A stretch of DNA of 64,000 nt from Frigoribacterium sp. PhB24 (lineage in GTDB: Bacteria; Actinomycetota; Actinomycetes; Actinomycetales; Microbacteriaceae). A program made the position numbers and the translations under genes. The notes under the pieces are model-generated. The model was not told the origin of the DNA and did not search any database. It saw only the letters and a list, made by a program, of their open reading frames with translations. The DNA lies in the NCBI RefSeq assembly GCF_003755185.1, contig NZ_RKIC01000010.1:534935-598934 (forward strand), read 5' to 3'. Position 1 is the stretch's first letter. Every line of letters begins with the position of its first letter. Of this stretch, positions 8,895 through 16,927 are shown in pieces.

Positions 8895-9764
8895 TCATCT
8901 CTGAACAAGGGCGCGGAGGCTCAACCCGACGCGAAGGGCGAGCCGCAGTGGCCAGAGCCACCAGGCCGAGTACTTCCGCGAGAGGAACCGATAAGCGCTG
9001 CGGTGGTGCTCACGGCGCATCGCGACCGACTCGTTCCGCGTGGAGTGGGCGCCGACGTGCGTGACGTCGGCTCGCGGCTGGTACACGTTGCGGAGCCCGG
9101 CCCTGCCGAGTCGCCAGCCGAGGTCGACGTCCTCGAAGTACATGAAGAACGAGGTGTCGAAACCCCCGAGTCGGTCGAAGGCGTCGCGTCGGACGAGTAG
9201 ACACGCGCCCGAGAGCCACCCGACGGTCTGGTCGCCCTGGTCGGGGCCCGGACCGTGGTACCGACGGGTCCAGGGATTGCCGGGCCAGACGTCCGCGAAG
9301 ACGGCATGGCCGAGACCGGTGCGGAGGGAGGGCAGGGAGCGGGCCGAGGGATAGGACTCGCCGGTGGGCTCCCAGATCGCGGGTCCGACCGCGCCGATTC
9401 GCGGGTCGGCCTCTGCCGTCGCCACGAGGACGTCGAGGGCCCCCGGGGTCAACACCACGTCGGGGTTGGAGACGAGCACGTACCGGACGCTGGGCGGCAG
9501 ACCGTCCACGGCGACGTTCACCGCGCCTCCGTAACCTGCGTTTCGTCCGACCTCGACGAAGCGCGCACCGGCGCGTTCGGTGGTGAGCCGAGCCGCGTCG
9601 GGATCGGCGGATGCGTTGTCGGCGACGACCGTCAGGACGACGTCCGGGTGCGCGGTCGCCGCGGGCACGGAGGCGAGGAACTCGCCGAGGAACCGACCCG
9701 AGTTGTAGCTGACCGTGACGACCGCGACGGTCGGCGCTGAAGGGAGGCTGGGGTCGTTAGGCAT
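8895..9764 (-). CDS. GT2 glycosyltransferase, WbbL-like (probable rhamnosyltransferase)
   Basis: 289 residues from the ATG at 9764. Motifs in order are VAVVTVSYNSGRFLGEFL, VVADNASADPDA, NAGYGGAVNVA, YVLVSNPDVVL (metal site), WLSGACLLVRRDAFDRLGG and FFMYFEDVDLGWRLGRAG with the catalytic-base ED. This order and spacing match WbbL-type rhamnosyltransferases, which in mycobacteria put rhamnose on decaprenyl-PP-GlcNAc. With a full dTDP-rhamnose pathway nearby, rhamnose is a reasonable donor, but that is an inference. The basic C-terminus may be membrane-associated. Confidence 0.82.
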   Translation of the reverse strand: MPNDPSLPSAPTVAVVTVSYNSGRFLGEFLASVPAATAHPDVVLTVVADNASADPDAARLTTERAGARFVEVGRNAGYGGAVNVAVDGLPPSVRYVLVSNPDVVLTPGALDVLVATAEADPRIGAVGPAIWEPTGESYPSARSLPSLRTGLGHAVFADVWPGNPWTRRYHGPGPDQGDQTVGWLSGACLLVRRDAFDRLGGFDTSFFMYFEDVDLGWRLGRAGLRNVYQPRADVTHVGAHSTRNESVAMRREHHRSAYRFLSRKYSAWWLWPLRLALRVGLSLRALVQR

Positions 9765-9866
9765 GGTTTCTCTGAGGGTCGATGGCGTCTCGTGTCCGCC
9801 GGGACGACGCCTGGCCGGAGTGACGACTCGGGGCACCAGTCTGGCACGCGGACGCGAGCCGACCGA

Positions 9867-10547
9867 CTACGACGACCAGGACCGGAACGCGTCGGTCAGG
9901 CGGTCGTCGCGGACGAGCTCGTCGAGCAGGGGACGGGGAGACGCGTAGGCCCGCGTGACGAGTTCGACTGCGTCGGGGTCGTAGCCCTGTCGCTGCATGC
10001 CCACGACGTTGGCGCCGTGCAGGCTCGCCGGGGACCCGTACGCCTTCGCGAACGGTGGCACGTCGCGGGTCACGACGGAGGACATCCCCACCATCGCGCC
10101 CCGGCCGATGCGACGCCCCTGGTGGACGGTGGTGGCCATGCCGAGGTTCGCGTCGGGCTCGACCTGGACGTGGCCGGCGAGCAGCACGCTGGAGGCCAGC
10201 GTCGCTCGCGACCCCACGTGACAGTCGTGGGCCACGTACGACTGGTTCATGATGAAGGCGTCGTCGTCCACCTGCGTCACGGATTTCCAGCCGTGATGCA
10301 CCTGGGCCCCCTCCCGCAGGACGACCCGATCGCCGATGACGACGCCTCCGCCCGCGGGGTCGTCGTCCGTCCGCGGGTGCGTCCAGGAGCGCACCTCGGG
10401 AGGAGCGCCGATCACGACCCCGGCACCGAGCCAGCTGTCGTCACCGATCCGGACGGGGCCCGTGAGGACCACGAAGGGACCGATCGTCGTCCGCGAGCCG
10501 ATCGTCACGTCGCCGCGGATCACGGCGGTGGGGTGTATGTCGCTCAC
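9867..10547 (-). CDS. LpxA-like left-handed beta-helix acyltransferase (amino-sugar N-acyltransferase candidate)
   Basis: 226 residues. Hexapeptide repeats (IGSRTTIGPFVVL, VRIGDDSWLGAGVVIG and more) fill residues 5-160. The later part matches LpxA of lipid A synthesis: YVAHDCHVG has the catalytic His at 107 (LpxA His125), AGHVQV has His126 (His144), and TVHQGRRIG has His142 (His160). The stretch ANVVGMQRQGYDPDAV matches the start of LpxA's C-terminal helical domain, which is shortened here. The position of LpxA His122 is Tyr104. The neighbours are a DegT aminotransferase and a Gfo/Idh oxidoreductase, so the acceptor is probably a nucleotide-linked amino sugar. The alternative is a WlbB/WbpD-type N-acetyltransferase. 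First gene of a leftward unit. Confidence 0.8.
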   Translation of the reverse strand: MSDIHPTAVIRGDVTIGSRTTIGPFVVLTGPVRIGDDSWLGAGVVIGAPPEVRSWTHPRTDDDPAGGGVVIGDRVVLREGAQVHHGWKSVTQVDDDAFIMNQSYVAHDCHVGSRATLASSVLLAGHVQVEPDANLGMATTVHQGRRIGRGAMVGMSSVVTRDVPPFAKAYGSPASLHGANVVGMQRQGYDPDAVELVTRAYASPRPLLDELVRDDRLTDAFRSWSS

Positions 10548-10607
10548 GGAGTCCTGTCGGTTTCACGGTCGGAGACGGAATCGAGGGGCGGCTCGTCGTC
10601 TGCGAAC

Positions 10608-10613
10608 AGACTA
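10608..10613 (-). promoter_or_regulatory. Putative -10 box for the LpxA-like gene unit
   Basis: TAGTCT on the minus strand lies about 60 bases upstream of the leftward start codon at 10547. The box is only 9 bases from the putative box of the divergent aminotransferase gene, so the two promoters would overlap. Confidence 0.35.
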
Positions 10614-10622
10614 AGTCCAAGC

Positions 10623-10628
10623 TATGTT
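10623..10628 (+). promoter_or_regulatory. Putative -10 box for the aminotransferase operon
   Basis: TATGTT stands in a locally AT-richer patch. It would give a leader of about 50 bases to the ATG at 10685, which has GAGGAAG as ribosome-binding site. Position and consensus only. Confidence 0.35.
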
Positions 10629-10684
10629 GGACGGCGGTGTGCACGCACGACCACCCTTACACGTCTCAGAGGAAGCCCCATCCC

Positions 10685-11800
10685 ATGATCCCCATCACGA
10701 GCGTCGACTTCGGAACCGAGATCGAGGAGTCCGTCCTCGCCGTGCTCCGGTCGGGAATGATCGCGCAGGGGCCGAAGGTGGCCGAGTTCGAGGCCGCCTT
10801 CGCGGAGCGGTTCGGAGCTCGGCACGCCGTGGCCGTGAACAACGGGACGACCGCTCTCGTCGCGGCCCTCGAGGTCCTCGACCTCGGCCCCGGCGACGAG
10901 GTCATCACGACGCCCTTCACGTTCGTCGCCACCCTCAACGCGATCCTCGCGACCGGGGCGACGGCGCGTTTCGCCGACATCCGCGAGGACGACTTCAACC
11001 TCGACCCGTCGTCCGTCGAGGCGCTCGTCACCGACCGGACCCGCGCCATCATGCCGGTCCACCTCTACGGGCAGATGGCCGACATGGTCGCGATCTCCGA
11101 CATCGCCACACGTCACGGGTTGGCCCTCGTCGAGGACTCGGCCCAGTCGCACGGGGCGAAGGTGGGTGATTCCTTCGCGGGGACCTTCGGCATCGGCACG
11201 TTCTCGTTCTACGCGACCAAGAACATCGCCACGGGTGAGGGCGGCATGATCACGACGTCCGACGACCGCGTGGCCGATCGTCTCCGTGTCCTGCGCAACC
11301 AGGGCATGCGTGCTCGATATCAGTACGAGTTCCCCGGCAACAACTACCGCCTCACCGATCTGCAGGCGGCCGTGGGGCTGCCGCAGCTCCTCCGCTACGA
11401 CGAGGTCGTCCGTGCCCGGCAGGCCAACGCCGCCCTGCTGTCGGAGCGTCTCGAGAACGTCCCCGGCGTCGTCGTCCCTCGTGAGCTGGCCGGGCGTCGT
11501 CACGTGTGGCACCAGTACACCGTCCGTGTGACTCCCGAGGCAGGCGTCTCGCGTGACGAGATGGCCGCCGGCCTGACCGACGCCGGGGTGGGTTCCGGGG
11601 TGTACTACCCCGCTCTCCTCGGGGACTACGACGCCTACCGAGACCACCCGAGGGTCGCGCAGCACGACGAGACGCCGGTCGCCGCCCGCATCGTGGGCGA
11701 GGTCCTGTCGCTGCCGGTCCACCCCAACGTCGGAACAGAGGGCATCGACACGATCGCCGCCGCCGTGTCCGCCGTCGTCTCGAGCGGTGCCCGCCGATGA
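10685..11800 (+). CDS. DegT/DnrJ/EryC1-family sugar aminotransferase
   Basis: 371 residues; the ATG at 10685 follows a GAGGAAG site, and the frame before it has no family sequence. It is a PLP-dependent aminotransferase of nucleotide keto-sugars: NNGTTALVAAL (cofactor phosphate binding), VITTPFTFVATLNAI, VEDSAQSHGAKV (Asp near residue 150 for the PLP nitrogen) and FYATKNIATGEGGM with Lys179 as Schiff-base lysine. Next to an oxidoreductase that could make a 3-keto sugar, it most resembles the WlbC/WbpE and GnnB group that forms 3-amino sugars from UDP-GlcNAc derivatives. Its stop overlaps the start of the oxidoreductase gene (ATGA). Confidence 0.9.
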   Translation: MIPITSVDFGTEIEESVLAVLRSGMIAQGPKVAEFEAAFAERFGARHAVAVNNGTTALVAALEVLDLGPGDEVITTPFTFVATLNAILATGATARFADIREDDFNLDPSSVEALVTDRTRAIMPVHLYGQMADMVAISDIATRHGLALVEDSAQSHGAKVGDSFAGTFGIGTFSFYATKNIATGEGGMITTSDDRVADRLRVLRNQGMRARYQYEFPGNNYRLTDLQAAVGLPQLLRYDEVVRARQANAALLSERLENVPGVVVPRELAGRRHVWHQYTVRVTPEAGVSRDEMAAGLTDAGVGSGVYYPALLGDYDAYRDHPRVAQHDETPVAARIVGEVLSLPVHPNVGTEGIDTIAAAVSAVVSSGARR

Positions 11801-12756
11801 CCCGTCAACGCATCGCCCTCGTCGGCGCCGGGGTCATGGGCAGCCACCACGCCCGGGTCATCTCGCAGTCACCGTCGGCCGACCTCGTGGCCCTCGTCGA
11901 TCCTTCGCCCGACACGGGACGGCTCGTGGCCGAGCGGTACGGCGCACGATGGACTCCGGAGCTCCCCGACCTCGACGACGTCGACGGGGTCGTCGTCGCC
12001 GCCCCGACCGAATACCACCGGCGGATCGCCCTCGACGTCCTCGAATCCGGCACGCCGTTGCTCATCGAGAAGCCCGTCGCCGCCGACCTCGGCGTCACCC
12101 GCGAGATCCTCGCGGTCGCCGACGGTCGCGACATCCCGCTGATGTGCGGGTTCCTCGAGAGGTTCAACCCCGCGGTGTTGACGGCGGCCTCCATCGTCGA
12201 GGCGCCCGTCCACCTCACGGCCGTGAGGCACTCGCCTTACGCTCCCCGCATCCGGACGGGGGTCGGCTGGGACCTCCTCGTCCACGACGTCGACCTCGCC
12301 CTCCGGTTCCTCGGTGACGAACCCACGCGCGTCCGATCGTCGCTCGGGCACTTCCACCCGACCTCCGGGCCCGACTCCGAGGACGTCGCCGAGGCGGTCC
12401 TCGGTTACGAGAACGGGGGAGTGGCCCACGTCTCGGCGAGCCGGGTCGGTCAGCGGAAGATCCGGCAGTTGTCCATCTACGAGCTGGATCGACTCGTCGA
12501 GGTCGACCTCCTCCGCCGCGACGTCACCGTGTATCGTCACGTGTCCGAGAACTCCGCGGACGGCGAGGGGCGTGGTTACCGGCAACAGACGGTCATCGAG
12601 ATCCCCGAGATGTTGACCTCACAAGAGCCGCTCACGGCTCAGTTCGAGAAGTTCCTGTCCCTCGTGGCCGGCCAGGGGGATGCAGCCGCGGAGCGCGCCT
12701 CCGTCCTGCCGGCGCACGTCGTCGTCGACCAGGTCATCTCCGGCGGGCTCGGGTGA
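11797..12756 (+). CDS. Gfo/Idh/MocA-family oxidoreductase (candidate nucleotide-sugar 3-dehydrogenase)
   Basis: 319 residues. N-terminal Rossmann fold RIALVGAGVMGSHHARVI, then TPLLIEKPVA with the conserved Glu-Lys-Pro at 91-93 (the Lys works in catalysis), and a C-terminal alpha/beta substrate domain with WDLLVHDVDLALRFLG, where the His is the likely proton donor. It is coupled on both sides: ATGA with the aminotransferase and GTGA with gtrA. Such enzymes (WlbA, WbpB, GnnA) oxidise C3 of UDP-GlcNAc or UDP-GlcNAcA before transamination. No UDP-GlcNAc 6-dehydrogenase is seen in the window, which favours a GnnA-like substrate, but this is inferred. Confidence 0.87.
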   Translation: MTRQRIALVGAGVMGSHHARVISQSPSADLVALVDPSPDTGRLVAERYGARWTPELPDLDDVDGVVVAAPTEYHRRIALDVLESGTPLLIEKPVAADLGVTREILAVADGRDIPLMCGFLERFNPAVLTAASIVEAPVHLTAVRHSPYAPRIRTGVGWDLLVHDVDLALRFLGDEPTRVRSSLGHFHPTSGPDSEDVAEAVLGYENGGVAHVSASRVGQRKIRQLSIYELDRLVEVDLLRRDVTVYRHVSENSADGEGRGYRQQTVIEIPEMLTSQEPLTAQFEKFLSLVAGQGDAAAERASVLPAHVVVDQVISGGLG

Positions 12757-13235
12757 CGGTGGCGTCGGACGCCGAGCTCGGGACCGACAGCGCGCCCGAT
12801 CCCTCGCCGGGGATCTGGGACCGAGTCCGGTCGTCACCGGTCGTACGGTACCTCGCCGTCGGGGGGTCCGCGTTCCTCGTCGATCTGGGGCTGCTGGCGC
12901 TCTTCCACGAAGCGCTCGGATGGACTCTCTGGATCGCGACCGGTTCGGCCTTCCTGCTGAGCTTCGTCTACACCTACACGCTGCAACGACTGGCCTTCGG
13001 CTCGAAACTCCCGCACGGGAGCGCCCTCCTGCGGTACACCCTGCTCGTCGGGGCGAACACCGTCGTGACGGCAGCCCTGGTCTCGGTGGCGTCGCCGGCC
13101 GTCGGCTGGGTCGCGGCGAAGGTCCTGACGACCGCGGTCACGACGGTGTGGAACTTCTTCGCCTACAAGCACTGGGTCTTCGCGACCCCGACCAACGGGC
13201 ACCGAGCCCTCGACGGCCATGAGGAGGCCCACTGA
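12753..13235 (+). CDS. GtrA-family membrane protein (putative lipid-linked sugar flippase)
   Basis: 160 residues, GTG start overlapping the previous stop. About four transmembrane segments between residues 28 and 145. The family pattern is RYLAVGGSAFLVDLGLLALF at the start and TTVWNFFAYKHWVF at the end. GtrA proteins are thought to flip polyprenyl-phosphate-sugars across the membrane. The next two genes, a GtrB-like transferase and a large polytopic protein, complete a Gtr-type set. Confidence 0.88.
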   Translation: MTVASDAELGTDSAPDPSPGIWDRVRSSPVVRYLAVGGSAFLVDLGLLALFHEALGWTLWIATGSAFLLSFVYTYTLQRLAFGSKLPHGSALLRYTLLVGANTVVTAALVSVASPAVGWVAAKVLTTAVTTVWNFFAYKHWVFATPTNGHRALDGHEEAH

Positions 13236-14209
13236 TGTTCCGAGGTGCCGTGGTGGCCGCTGTCGTCCCCGCCTACAAAGAAGAAGCGATGATCGAACGG
13301 GTCATCGAGACCATGCCCGACTACGTCGACCACATCGTGATCGTCGACGATTGCAGTCCCGACCGCACGAGTGAGGTCGTCCGCGCCTCGTCCGATCCTC
13401 GGGTCGACCTGATCCGTCACGAGATCAACCAGGGGGTGGGCGGAGCCATCATCACCGGTCACACCCGGGCCATGGACCTCGGCGCCGACGTCAACGTCAT
13501 CATGGCCGGAGACGCCCAGATGGACCCGGCGTTCTTGCCGGACCTCCTCGACAAGGTCACGGACGGTGGCTACGGGTTCGCGAAGGCCAACCGATTCTTC
13601 TCACCCGAGTCCTTCGAGGGCATGCCGCGCTATCGCGTCCTCGGCAACATCGGGTTGTCCTTCATGACCAAGCTCGCGTCGGGGTACTGGCACCTGTTCG
13701 ATCCTCAGAACGGCTACACCGCCATCCGGACGAGCGTCCTGAGGCGACTGCCGCTGCAGAACGTCGCCAGACGCTATTCGTTCGAGAACGATCTGCTGAT
13801 CCATCTCAACATCCTCCAGGTCCCGGCCGTCGACGTCCCGATCCCCGCCGTCTACGGCGACGAGGTGTCCAGCATCAAGCTGAGCAAGGTCGTCCCCGAG
13901 CTCGTCAACCTCCTGGGCAAGGGTTTCCTGCGCCGGATCTGGTATCGCTACGTGTTGTGGTCGTTCAGCCCGATCGCCCTGCTCCTCGTCCTCGGCGTCG
14001 TCCTCCTCGGCTTCGGCGTCGCCATCAGCATCTGGATCGTGTTCCTGTCGGTCACGTCGGTGATCGCGACGGCGGCGACCGTGATGCTCGCGGCGTTGCC
14101 TCTCATGATCGGCACGCAGCTGTTGATCAGCGCGTTGCAACTCGACATCCAGGCGAGTCCTGACACCCCGGACGCGCACCCGTTCGGCCCGCACGAGGAC
14201 GTCGCGTGA
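13235..14209 (+). CDS. GtrB-like polyprenyl-phosphate glycosyltransferase (GT2 with two C-terminal TM helices)
   Basis: 324 residues, ATG overlapping the GtrA stop as TGATG. The GT-A domain (about residues 1-230) has VVAAVVPAYKEEAMIERVIE, VIVDDCSPDRTSEVV, GVGGAIITGHTRAM and VIMAGDAQMDP (metal-binding Asp). YRYVLWSFSPIALLLVLG begins two C-terminal hydrophobic segments. This layout matches GtrB and dolichol-phosphate-sugar synthases, which load a sugar on polyprenyl phosphate for GtrA to flip. RYSFENDLLIHLNIL is typical of this subgroup. Confidence 0.87.
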   Translation: MFRGAVVAAVVPAYKEEAMIERVIETMPDYVDHIVIVDDCSPDRTSEVVRASSDPRVDLIRHEINQGVGGAIITGHTRAMDLGADVNVIMAGDAQMDPAFLPDLLDKVTDGGYGFAKANRFFSPESFEGMPRYRVLGNIGLSFMTKLASGYWHLFDPQNGYTAIRTSVLRRLPLQNVARRYSFENDLLIHLNILQVPAVDVPIPAVYGDEVSSIKLSKVVPELVNLLGKGFLRRIWYRYVLWSFSPIALLLVLGVVLLGFGVAISIWIVFLSVTSVIATAATVMLAALPLMIGTQLLISALQLDIQASPDTPDAHPFGPHEDVA

Positions 14210-15786
14210 GAGCAGCGGCCGGGCGCCGAGGAGGTCGCGCCACCGGGGTGGCCCTCGCGATCGTCGCCCCGCTCCTCGCCTTCGTCGCTCTGATGTCGTG
14301 GGGGCTCTCGAGCCCCGTCGCATCGAGTCCCGACGACGACTTCCACCTCGCCAGCATCTGGTGCGCCGCCGGCGACGAGGTCCGGACGTGCGAGCCGTCC
14401 CCGACGGCGGAGAACCGGGAGATCTCCGAGAAGCTGCTCAGATCGCACGTCTGCTTCGCCTTCTACCCGGATGCCAGCGCCGCCTGCCAACCCGGAGACC
14501 TGAGCGACGTCCAAGCCCCGCTCATCGATTCCGAGCGCGGCAACTTCGCGGGGCTCTACCCGCCGGTCTTCTACGGCACGATGTCGCTGTTCGCGGGCGA
14601 CAACCTCGAGACGTCGGTCCTCGTGATCAGAGCGGTCAACTCGTTGCTGATGGTCGGGCTGATGACGGCCGTGGTCGTCGTGGCGCCGCGACGGCTCCGG
14701 ATGCCCGCGGTCCTGGGAGTCGTGGGCACAGCGGTTCCTCTGGCCGTCTTCATCATCCCGTCCACCAATCCCAGCAGTTGGGCTGTCATCTCGGCGGCCA
14801 CGCTCTGGCCGGCCCTCATGACCTGGTACGCGTCCACCGGTCGGAGACGTGTCGTGTCGGGGATACTCGCCACCCTCGCGGTGGTCATGGGCGGAGGCGC
14901 TCGCTCGGACGCCGCGCTCTTCGCGGTCCTGGCCATGGTGGCGGTCGTCATCCTCTCCGCCGAGCGGTCCAAGAGGTTCCTGATCTCGACCATCCTGCCG
15001 GTCGCCCTGACCGTCGTCGCCGGGTTGTTCTTCCTCTCGGGGCGTCAGGGGTCACAGGTGGGCAGCGGCCTGCCCAACGCGGATGGCGACCAGCGCGGTC
15101 TGCGGTTCTTGATCGGTGAGAACCTCCAACAGGTGCCGTCCTTGTTCGCCGGCATCTTCGGCAACGGTGCGAACCTCGGATGGCTCGACACCCCGGTGCC
15201 CGCCGCGACGTGGGTCCTCGGTCTCAGCATCTTCTTCGCCCTCGGTTTCGTCGGCGTCGGCGTCCTCGACCGACGGAAGACCGTCGTCGTCGTCGCCGCC
15301 TTCGCGGCGCTCTGGCTGGTCCCCACGGTGCTGCTCGTACAGACCAGGGCACTCGCGGGATCACAGGTACAGCCCCGCTACGTGCTCCCGATCGCCGTGA
15401 TCCTGCTGGGACTCACCCTGGTCGCGACCCGGACCGGACGGCCGCGGCTCCGTCGGGGGCAGATGGTCTTCGTGATCGCGGGACTGAGCCTGGCCAACGC
15501 GCTCGCCTTGCACGGCAACATGCGACGGTACGTCACCGGGCTCGACGTCGACGGATGGAACCTCGACTCCGGCCTGGAATGGTGGTGGCCTGCGGCCCCG
15601 TCGCCTTCGCTCGTGTGGGTGGCCGGATCAGCGGCGTTCACGCTGTGTCTCGTCGCTCTCGCCGCAGTGCTCGAACGGGCCACCGAGCGAGACGTGCCGA
15701 GGCCTGGAGACGAGCGGGGCCATGGCAGGGACGATGCGTCCGATCAGGACGACGAATGGACGCGGCCGGCGGTCAACGCCGGCTGA
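14206..15786 (+). CDS. DUF2142-type polytopic membrane protein (putative GT-C glycosyltransferase)
   Basis: 526 residues, GTG overlapping the previous stop. One N-terminal TM segment, then a large first extracytoplasmic loop with SSPDDDFHLASIW, an acidic patch where GT-C enzymes keep catalytic Asp residues. About ten further TM segments follow, and a hydrophilic acidic tail. The family has no proven activity. In a GtrA-GtrB context the third gene usually encodes the transferase that moves the flipped sugar onto a surface glycan, so that role is suggested. Its end overlaps the convergent GT4 gene by 14 bases. Confidence 0.72.
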   Translation: MRAAAGRRGGRATGVALAIVAPLLAFVALMSWGLSSPVASSPDDDFHLASIWCAAGDEVRTCEPSPTAENREISEKLLRSHVCFAFYPDASAACQPGDLSDVQAPLIDSERGNFAGLYPPVFYGTMSLFAGDNLETSVLVIRAVNSLLMVGLMTAVVVVAPRRLRMPAVLGVVGTAVPLAVFIIPSTNPSSWAVISAATLWPALMTWYASTGRRRVVSGILATLAVVMGGGARSDAALFAVLAMVAVVILSAERSKRFLISTILPVALTVVAGLFFLSGRQGSQVGSGLPNADGDQRGLRFLIGENLQQVPSLFAGIFGNGANLGWLDTPVPAATWVLGLSIFFALGFVGVGVLDRRKTVVVVAAFAALWLVPTVLLVQTRALAGSQVQPRYVLPIAVILLGLTLVATRTGRPRLRRGQMVFVIAGLSLANALALHGNMRRYVTGLDVDGWNLDSGLEWWWPAAPSPSLVWVAGSAAFTLCLVALAAVLERATERDVPRPGDERGHGRDDASDQDDEWTRPAVNAG

Positions 15787-16927
15787 CTCCCGAGACGTCC
15801 GCGTAAGCGCTCAGATGGGTCTCCGCGCAGTGGCCCCACGTGAACTCGCGTGCCCGTCGTTCGGCCGCCAGCGCGAGGGCAGCACGCTCGTCAGGATCGT
15901 CGAGCAGTCGACCCAGGACGTCGGCGATGCTGTCGACCTCGGGTTCGCAGTAGCCCACGGCGTCACCGCCGACCTCGGGCAGGGCGAGCCGCCGTGTCGT
16001 GAGGACGGTCGCCCTGCACGACATGGCCTCGAGGACGGGTAGACCGAATCCCTCGCCGGTGCTGGGGTACACCACCAGTGTGGAACCCCCCAGAAATGCC
16101 GACAGGTGGTCCAGGGGAAGGTAGCCGAGGTGCCGAAGAGGCGCGCCCGCGACGTCGCCGGCGGCCTCCAGCTGCCCTCGAGCCTCGGCGTCCCATCCGA
16201 GACCTCCTGCGATGAGGAGCGGAGGGACGTCCGGGGAATCCGCCCTGAGTCGCTGGTGGGCCTCGATGAGCGCGGGGATGCTCTTGCGGGGCTCGACCGT
16301 GCCGAGGAACGCTATCCAGCCGAGCTCGGGGTCGAGTCCGTGGTCGCGGGCGAAGGCTGCCGTCGCCTCGTCGGTGGGCGGGGCGAAGACGGTCGGATCG
16401 ACGCCGTGCAGGGCGATGGTCACGGGGCCGGACGCCGACCCGCTGAAGCGGGCGATCTCCGAGGCGGTGGCCCTGCTGGGGGCCACGGTGCCGGCGGCCA
16501 GGCGCCGCCCCAACCGGATCCAGGTCGTGAAGAAGGTCCGCTTCAGCAGCGAGTGCTCGTGGGGCGAACTGAAGAAGGTGGCGTCGTGCACCGTCACGAG
16601 GCTGCGTCCCGCTGCGAGTACGGAGAACGTGTAGTGGGGCGAGTGGATCACCTGCACCCGCCGACGTCGCGCGACGAGAGGGAGGCCGATCTGCTCCCAG
16701 AGGAGGCGCAGGGGACGAACGTCGACCAGTCGCGGTGCCGCCACGTAGTGATGGTGAGGCGCCTGAGCGGACAACCACGGGAGGTCCGAGGCCTTGACGA
16801 CGACGTCGATGCTGGTCCCCTGGTCCGTGAGGCCGCGGAGCAATCCGGCGATGTACCGCGCGACCCCTCCTTTGTTGGGGGGGAGCGATGTGGCGTCCAG
16901 CAGGACGGGCGCGCGCGTCGGCACCAT
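15773..16927 (-). CDS. GT4-family glycosyltransferase
   Basis: 384 residues from the ATG at 16927, which overlaps the wzt stop as TGATG. The N-terminus PVLLDATSLPPNKGGVARYI has the acceptor-side glycine loop. Later come GWIAFLGTVEPRKSIPALIE and the donor motif STGEGFGLPVLEAMSC (E-x7-E) near residue 300. It probably extends the glycan that Wzm/Wzt exports, since it is the third gene of that transcript. Similar in length and layout to the GT4 at 2149-3288 but clearly a different protein. Confidence 0.87.
   Translation of the reverse strand: MVPTRAPVLLDATSLPPNKGGVARYIAGLLRGLTDQGTSIDVVVKASDLPWLSAQAPHHHYVAAPRLVDVRPLRLLWEQIGLPLVARRRRVQVIHSPHYTFSVLAAGRSLVTVHDATFFSSPHEHSLLKRTFFTTWIRLGRRLAAGTVAPSRATASEIARFSGSASGPVTIALHGVDPTVFAPPTDEATAAFARDHGLDPELGWIAFLGTVEPRKSIPALIEAHQRLRADSPDVPPLLIAGGLGWDAEARGQLEAAGDVAGAPLRHLGYLPLDHLSAFLGGSTLVVYPSTGEGFGLPVLEAMSCRATVLTTRRLALPEVGGDAVGYCEPEVDSIADVLGRLLDDPDERAALALAAERRAREFTWGHCAETHLSAYADVSGVSRR

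Noticed and set aside
9867..10547. LpxA-like protein as evidence of an outer membrane
   Set aside because: No other lipid A or outer-membrane gene is present and the rest is clearly actinobacterial; a glycan-modifying role is more likely.
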